Source of the DNA: UBA2991 sp965221735
GTDB lineage: Bacteria; Chloroflexota; Dehalococcoidia; Tepidiformales; Tepidiformaceae
Direction of reading: 5' to 3'
Assembly (NCBI GenBank): GCA_965221735.1
Contig: OZ244910.1
Span: 2,418,001-2,482,000, forward strand
DNA length: 64,000 nt
Part shown: positions 59,912-64,000 of the stretch, piece by piece
Position numbering within the stretch: the first letter of the stretch is position 1
Layout: each line of letters starts with the position of its first letter
Notes under the pieces: generated by a model
The model's input: only the letters and a program-made list of their open reading frames with translations
Told to the model about the DNA's origin: nothing
Databases searched by the model: none
Position numbers and translations under genes: made by a program

Positions 59912-61912
59912 TTGAAGAAGAACCCAATTAGCGCCATCGCCGGCTGGAAGTCCGCCGCGCTCCTGGCGCTCGTAGCAATGGTGGCGGCCGTCGCCTTCAG
60001 CGGCGTCCTCTCCACCACCCAGAACGCCGATGCGCAGACCGCTTCGGATGTCAGCGCTACCATCGAGCAGGGCGACTCCGAAACAGTAATGGTGACGTTG
60101 CCTGGTACATGGCAGGCTGCGCCCACGACCAGCAATACGATCACGGGGACGACCATCAGCGCTGCGCATGACGCCACTACTAACGTGGCGACGGTCTCGA
60201 TAGCCATCGACGACCGGACGAGTCCCCCCGCAGTTACTACAACCCCGACAGTGCTGACTTTCACCGGCAATGAGGCTGCCGCTGGCAACGCCACCAAGAC
60301 AGCGACCGTGGGCGTCACGGTGATCCCGAGGGTGGGGCACCCCGGCACGGTTGTGACCATCGCCGCACCTGTCGGCGCCTCTGGCGCCAGCAGCACCCTT
60401 TACAGTATCCATCCCGACAGCACGGCCAAGGGTTCACTTACTGACAACCCCGGCCGGTCCTTCGTCAATTGCAGTGACGACGGCACCGATACAAGTGCTA
60501 CTGACCTCCTAGCCGCTACCGCCACAGGCTGCGACAGGTTCCAAAACACCGGCATCATGCTGAGGATCACGATCGCGGCTGACTCGCCTCGTGGCTCCAT
60601 CTACGTCAGGCGTGGTACGGACGTTGAGGGCGAGCGCGTCATCACGGTGGAACCGGCTCCGGTGGCGACGGGACTGGCGATCTCACCGCCGGCTCTGGGT
60701 CTCTCGCAGAGTAATACTGCGGATGCCGAGTCCGTCACTATCACGGTGACGAACAACCGTGGCCTGCCGGTCGCTGACCAGGTCGTGCAGGTCTCGACCA
60801 CGCTCGGCCAGTTCACCAACACCGAGTGCCCCAATCTGCCGGTCTGTCGGCTGACGACCGGCGCTAACGGCACAGTCACGGCGACGCTGCGGGGCGACAA
60901 CCGCTCTGGCGCTGCCACGGTGACGGCCTCGGTCGGCACGCTCACGCGGACGGCCTCGGCCACCTTCTTCGGTCTGCCCGCCAGCCTGGACGCTGCCGCC
61001 GCGAGTGGCGCAGCGACCGTGGATCAGGGCAAGAGCGCCTTCGTCATCCTCAGCGTCGCCGACAAGGACGGCAACCCTGTCGAGGGTTCGAGTCCAGGGT
61101 CGAGCGTCACCACTGAGGTCGAGAACCCGGTTGTCGTGACCCTCGACAGCACGGCGGAGTATGAAGGCACTGCCAGCCCGGCGGACAACGTCCAGGCCTG
61201 CTCAAGCGGCACGAACGCGGCAGGCAAGTGCGCCGTCCAGGTTTCGGCTGCAGCGAACGCCTCGCGTGGGATCCACACGCTGGCTGCTGCGCTGCCCGTC
61301 AACATCCCGGGCGTCGGCCCGACGGTGCTGGCTGCCTCGATTGACATCCGGGTGGTTGGTCCGCCCGCCAGCATCGAAACGGACGCGCCCACACAGTCCA
61401 GTCCCTCGACGGAGATTCCCATCTCGGTCAGCGTCTATGACGATGCGGGCGATCTGGTCGGTGCCGGCGAGGTCCAGGTAATCCTGGTCCAGGGCCGGGG
61501 TGCCATCCTCGGTGCGGCCGACGGCAAGGTAACGCTGGTCAACGGCACCGGGAGCTTCAGCTACTACGCGACATCGAACGATGACGTGGTGGCCTTCCGG
61601 CTGTCGACCGGGGTTCCCCCTGTCGTGAAGATCCAGGAGATCACCATCGGCGCCACGCCGGTCGAAGAGCCCGAGGGCCCGCCGGCCACGTGGAACAACG
61701 AGCTCGTTTCCGGCCAGAACCTCGTGGTCTGGAACGGCGAGGACGGAGCTGATCCGTCTGCCGGCTCCGACATGGGCGTTTCGGGCATCTGGTCGTACAA
61801 CACCGGGTCCGGCACCTGGGACGGCTACTTCCCGAATGCGGCCGATGTCCCGGGTGGCAACACCCTCACATCGCTCAGCAACGGCGACGCGTACTTCGTG
61901 ATCGTCGAGTAA
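59912..61912 (+). CDS. Secreted surface protein with bacterial Ig-like domains
   Basis: 666 residues. A long signal peptide (WKSAALLALVAMVAAVAFSG, cleavage likely near NADAQT, residue 43) is followed by Thr/Val/Gly-rich beta domains. Residues about 265-350 (LSQSNTADAESVTITVTNN, GLPVADQVVQVSTTLGQF, GANGTVTATLRGDNRSGAAT) look like a Big-1/invasin-type Ig-like domain, and two more similar domains follow. The C-terminal 75 residues (SGQNLVVWNGEDGADP, GIWSYNTGSGTWDGYFPNA, LSNGDAYFVIVE) form a module seen at the ends of secreted proteins in this phylum. An S-layer or cell-surface role is likely. TTG start with AAGGAG upstream; base composition is less GC-rich than in the housekeeping genes. Confidence 0.82.
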   Translation: MKKNPISAIAGWKSAALLALVAMVAAVAFSGVLSTTQNADAQTASDVSATIEQGDSETVMVTLPGTWQAAPTTSNTITGTTISAAHDATTNVATVSIAIDDRTSPPAVTTTPTVLTFTGNEAAAGNATKTATVGVTVIPRVGHPGTVVTIAAPVGASGASSTLYSIHPDSTAKGSLTDNPGRSFVNCSDDGTDTSATDLLAATATGCDRFQNTGIMLRITIAADSPRGSIYVRRGTDVEGERVITVEPAPVATGLAISPPALGLSQSNTADAESVTITVTNNRGLPVADQVVQVSTTLGQFTNTECPNLPVCRLTTGANGTVTATLRGDNRSGAATVTASVGTLTRTASATFFGLPASLDAAAASGAATVDQGKSAFVILSVADKDGNPVEGSSPGSSVTTEVENPVVVTLDSTAEYEGTASPADNVQACSSGTNAAGKCAVQVSAAANASRGIHTLAAALPVNIPGVGPTVLAASIDIRVVGPPASIETDAPTQSSPSTEIPISVSVYDDAGDLVGAGEVQVILVQGRGAILGAADGKVTLVNGTGSFSYYATSNDDVVAFRLSTGVPPVVKIQEITIGATPVEEPEGPPATWNNELVSGQNLVVWNGEDGADPSAGSDMGVSGIWSYNTGSGTWDGYFPNAADVPGGNTLTSLSNGDAYFVIVE

Positions 61913-61925
61913 CTGTCCGCCACCA

Positions 61926-61972
61926 CTCCCGTCCCCGTCCCCGCCTCGAGCGGGGGCGGGGGCACGGGAGGG
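61926..61972 (+). terminator. Strong GC hairpin after the surface-protein gene
   Basis: CTCCCGTCCCCGTCCCCGC pairs with GCGGGGGCGGGG and GCACGGGAG around a CTCGA loop. No T run follows, so it could be a terminator or an mRNA-stabilising hairpin before the next gene. Confidence 0.5.
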
Positions 61973-62016
61973 GTCCCGGGCGTCAGCCATACGGACAGCT
62001 AAAGGAGCAAAACCGA

Positions 62017-62775
62017 ATGACCAGGATTCTCAAGTGGCTCGGGGGAGGCGTCGCGGCAGTCATGCTGCTCGGCCTCGCCGGCCTCTTCAGCGGAGAGGTG
62101 GCCGAGGCCCAGCCGTCTGGCCCGCCTCACCGCTTCGCCGGCACCGTCACCCTCGATGGTGAAGCCGCGGCCGCCGGCACGTCGGTCACCGCAATCGTCA
62201 ACGGCGCCGAGTGTGGCTCCGCCACGGTAATCGAGAGCGCTGCCGGTTCGACCTACGCGCTCGACGTGCCCGGCGAGTGCGCCGATGCCGGCGACACCGT
62301 CTCCTTCCAGGTCGGGGGCTACGACGCCGCTGAATCTGGAACCTGGAGCGGTGGCGGCCGCACCGACCTCGACCTGACGGCCTCCTCGGCCATGCCCGAG
62401 GAGCCCATGGATGACATGGGCGACGAGTGCCCGGACGACATGGGCGAGGGCGACATGCCCGACGAGCCCGATGAACCGTCCGAGCCGTCCGAGCCGTCCG
62501 AGCCTGCAGAGCCCATGGATGACATGGGTGACGACATGGCCGACGACTGCCCGACGGCCGACATGGGCGACGAGGACATGGGCGACGACGACATGGACGA
62601 AATGCCCGAGGAGCCCATGGACGACATGGACGACATGGCTCCGGAAGCCGGCGACACCGGCACCGGACTCGCCACCAACACGATCAGCACCAGCTCTTCG
62701 CTGGCTGCCATCCTCGGTGTGACCGCCCTGGCAATCCTGCTGGGCAGCTACACCTTCGCCCGCCGCCGGCGCTAG
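62017..62775 (+). CDS. Secreted, C-terminally anchored Asp/Met/Glu-rich acidic protein
   Basis: 252 residues. Signal peptide (GGGVAAVMLLGLAGLFSG, cleavage near EAQPSG), then a beta-rich domain (about 36-125: FAGTVTLDGEAAAAGTSVTA, SFQVGGYDAAESGTW). Next is a highly acidic region of about 85 residues made of DDM, EPM and DMGD units (for example EEPMDDMGDECPDDMGEGDM) with a Pro-Ser-Glu stretch. The end is a sorting-type tail: GDTGTG, one transmembrane helix (LAAILGVTALAILLGSYTF) and ARRRR. AAAGGAG precedes the ATG. Metal or cation binding at the cell surface is a guess from composition. Confidence 0.8.
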   Translation: MTRILKWLGGGVAAVMLLGLAGLFSGEVAEAQPSGPPHRFAGTVTLDGEAAAAGTSVTAIVNGAECGSATVIESAAGSTYALDVPGECADAGDTVSFQVGGYDAAESGTWSGGGRTDLDLTASSAMPEEPMDDMGDECPDDMGEGDMPDEPDEPSEPSEPSEPAEPMDDMGDDMADDCPTADMGDEDMGDDDMDEMPEEPMDDMDDMAPEAGDTGTGLATNTISTSSSLAAILGVTALAILLGSYTFARRRR

Positions 62776-62803
62776 CCCGACGGCCCTAAACCAAGTGCCA
62801 CCT

Positions 62804-62839
62804 CGCGAGGGGAATCGCCTTCCGGCGGTTCCCCTCGCG
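62804..62839 (+). terminator. Perfect 11-bp hairpin between the acidic-protein and zinc-ribbon genes
   Basis: CGCGAGGGGAA pairs with TTCCCCTCGCG, with an inner CGCC/GGCG stem and TTCC loop. It lies 10 bases before the next ATG and lacks a T tract, so it might also affect translation of that gene. Confidence 0.55.
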
Positions 62840-62848
62840 TCTGCCTCT

Positions 62849-63127
62849 ATGGGTATCTGTGCAGTATGCGGCGAGGAAACACGTCCGCCGCGAGTCAACT
62901 CCCCACGGCCGGAGGGCCTCTGCTACGACTGCTGGCGCAAGACGGACCACTACCGCGAGCACAACCGCAACGAGAAGCGCGAGGCGTACGACACGAAGCC
63001 CGCCCAGCGCAGGCGCATCCAGCAGACCAACGCGGAGCGGTACCGCAGGAAAGCACGGGACCCGCGATTCCTGCAAGAAGAGGCCGCGCGTAAGCGAGAG
63101 GACTACTGGCGGAGACGGGGCGGGTAG
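62849..63127 (+). CDS. Small basic zinc-ribbon-like protein
   Basis: About 92 residues. An N-terminal Cys-x2-Cys / Cys-x2-Cys pair (GICAVCGEET and GLCYDCWRK) is followed by a long, very basic helical region (REHNRNEKREAYDTKPAQRR, AERYRRKARDPRFLQEEAAR). A nucleic-acid-binding role is likely; such short zinc proteins also occur in phages. The stop TAG begins the repeat block at 63125. Confidence 0.7.
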   Translation: MGICAVCGEETRPPRVNSPRPEGLCYDCWRKTDHYREHNRNEKREAYDTKPAQRRRIQQTNAERYRRKARDPRFLQEEAARKREDYWRRRGG

Positions 63128-63212
63128 TAGTGAATAGTGACTAGTGGATAGTGGATGGTGACCTCGTCCGGCTACTCACCATTCACTATTCACTACCCAC
63201 TACTCACTACCC
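63125..63212. repeat. Heptamer-type repeat block R5, large imperfect inverted repeat
   Basis: The left arm TAGTAGTGAATAGTGACTAG plus TGGATAGTGGATGGTG and the right arm CTACTCACCATTCACTATTC plus ACTACCCACTACTCACTACC surround ACCTCGTCCGG. It separates two convergent genes and supplies the stop codon to each. Confidence 0.75.
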
Positions 63213-64000
63213 CATCCCGCGCCTTGACGACGGCGGCGAGCTTCGCCTCGGCGGTGCGGGCGGATGCGACGGGGTTGTCGGCGAAGGTGGCGAAGCCGCA
63301 GTCGGGCGTGAGCAGGACGCGCTCCTTCCCGAGGAGGTTGACGGCGCGGGCGATGCCCTCCCGGATCACCTCGACGGACTCGACCGCGGGATCCTTCGGG
63401 TTCACCACGCCCACGCCGAGGCGCTTGTCATCGGGGAGGTCGCCCAGGAGCTCCAGTTCGCCGGCGCGGGGGGTGCAGAGCTCAAGGAACAGGGTCCCGA
63501 CGGGAGCGTCGCCGAGGAACCCGAGCAGGGGCCGGTAGTCGCCGGAGAGGGCGGCGGACTCGTCGGGGGTCCAGTTGCCGCGGCAGACGTGCAGGCCGAG
63601 CCGCTCGGCGGGGAGGCCGCGCACGGTCTCGCGGAGGAGGTCGGCGGCGAAGGCGAGCTCGCGCCCGGGCGCGAGCTTCTCGCTGAGGGCGCCGCACATG
63701 AAGCTGCGTTTCGCGCCAGCCTCGCCGTACACGACCTCGGTGAGCACGGGCTCGTCGAACTGCACAAGCGCGGCGCCGCCGGCGAGGAGGGCGTGCAGCT
63801 CCTCGCGGAGGACGCGCACGACATCGAGGGCGAGGTCGTCGCGGGTCTCGTAGGGGCGCTCGCGCAGGCAGTCGAGCCACATGGTGCGGGTCAGCAGGTA
63901 GGGGCCGGGGAGGGCGACCTTGACGGGCGTATTGGCGCAGGAGCGGGCGAAGGCGAGCTCGTGGGCGGCGAGGGGGCGGCTGCGGCCGAGGGGGCCGTGA
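63193..64000 (-). CDS. Cobalamin-independent methionine synthase-type (MetE C-terminal domain) protein, partial
   Basis: 269 codons are visible; the gene enters from beyond the right edge. The product resembles the catalytic C-terminal TIM barrel of MetE: VKVALPGPYLLTRTMWLDC, AALVQFDEPVLTEVVYGEAG, zinc ligands His-x-Cys in LGLHVCRGNW, Glu in FLELCTP and Cys in VLLTPDCGF. Whether the folate-binding N-terminal half exists cannot be seen; many relatives are single-domain methyltransferases of other substrates. The last residues (VVSSG) and the TAG stop are encoded by the heptamer repeat block, so the original C-terminus may have been altered. Confidence 0.85.
   Translation of the reverse strand, partial: HGPLGRSRPLAAHELAFARSCANTPVKVALPGPYLLTRTMWLDCLRERPYETRDDLALDVVRVLREELHALLAGGAALVQFDEPVLTEVVYGEAGAKRSFMCGALSEKLAPGRELAFAADLLRETVRGLPAERLGLHVCRGNWTPDESAALSGDYRPLLGFLGDAPVGTLFLELCTPRAGELELLGDLPDDKRLGVGVVNPKDPAVESVEVIREGIARAVNLLGKERVLLTPDCGFATFADNPVASARTAEAKLAAVVKARDGVVSSG

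Overview
The window is very GC-rich bacterial chromosome, packed almost end to end with genes. Start codons are mixed (ATG, GTG, some TTG) and neighbouring genes often overlap by ATGA or GTGA. A YYY-motif (DUF2298) membrane protein, DUF2203, a Trp T-box leader with a long-arm stem I, an rnc-smc-ftsY operon and a phosphatidylinositol-mannoside-type lipid cluster together suggest a Chloroflexota bacterium, perhaps of the Dehalococcoidia/Tepidiformia group. That placement is inference from gene content; no rRNA operon is present to test it.

Layout. 1-8545 (minus): rnc, smc, ftsY, a DUF2298 membrane protein and the start of another polytopic membrane protein form one operon. Its near-consensus promoter overlaps a divergent promoter for a zinc-finger protein. 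8638-13615: small membrane protein, LLM-type flavin oxidoreductase, nicotinamidase-like enzyme, methyltransferase, hydrolase and a split-barrel oxidoreductase. 13666-16025: tRNA-Gly(CCC), then a restriction-modification island on the minus strand (cytosine-5 methyltransferase, HNH nuclease, Mig/MutY-like mismatch glycosylase). 16107-18744: GltD-like oxidoreductase, metallo-beta-lactamase-fold hydrolase, tRNA-Arg(TCT). 18916-24246: inositol phosphate synthase, two lipid acyltransferases, PHP phosphoesterase, PimA-like mannosyltransferase and a CDP-alcohol phosphatidyltransferase, a complete-looking route to acylated phosphatidylinositol mannosides. 24243-33378: secreted metallopeptidase, prfB with a programmed +1 frameshift, folD, acpS, NAD(P)HX repair enzyme, fabF, recJ. 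33466-38346: toxin with an HTH-less antitoxin, nadE, glgC, DUF2203, and an alpha/beta hydrolase lacking its serine.

38360-50229 is the centrepiece. A promoter drives a T-box leader whose specifier codon (UGG) and discriminator-pairing bulge (UGGC) both fit tRNA-Trp. It controls a CADD-like self-sacrificing p-aminobenzoate synthase homologue, trpS, then trpE, G, D, C, F, B and A plus aroH. Several odd genes are inserted: a Nudix-CMD fusion, a HAD hydrolase, a small unknown and a CPBP membrane protease. The operon thus joins tryptophan, tRNA-Trp charging, chorismate branching and probably folate precursor synthesis under one tRNA-Trp sensor.

50384-58593: scpA, vanZ-like, ribF, tyrS, xerC/D-type recombinase, HD-domain protein, yajC and a fused secDF.

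58594-64000 looks different. It is gene-poor and contains a tRNA-like class II element with an anomalous anticodon arm. It also has a family of heptamer-based repeats sitting at gene stop codons, five copies of a 17-bp repeat, two secreted surface proteins, a small zinc-ribbon protein and the C-terminal part of a MetE-type methyltransferase. The heptamer repeats were not seen as clear copies elsewhere in the window.
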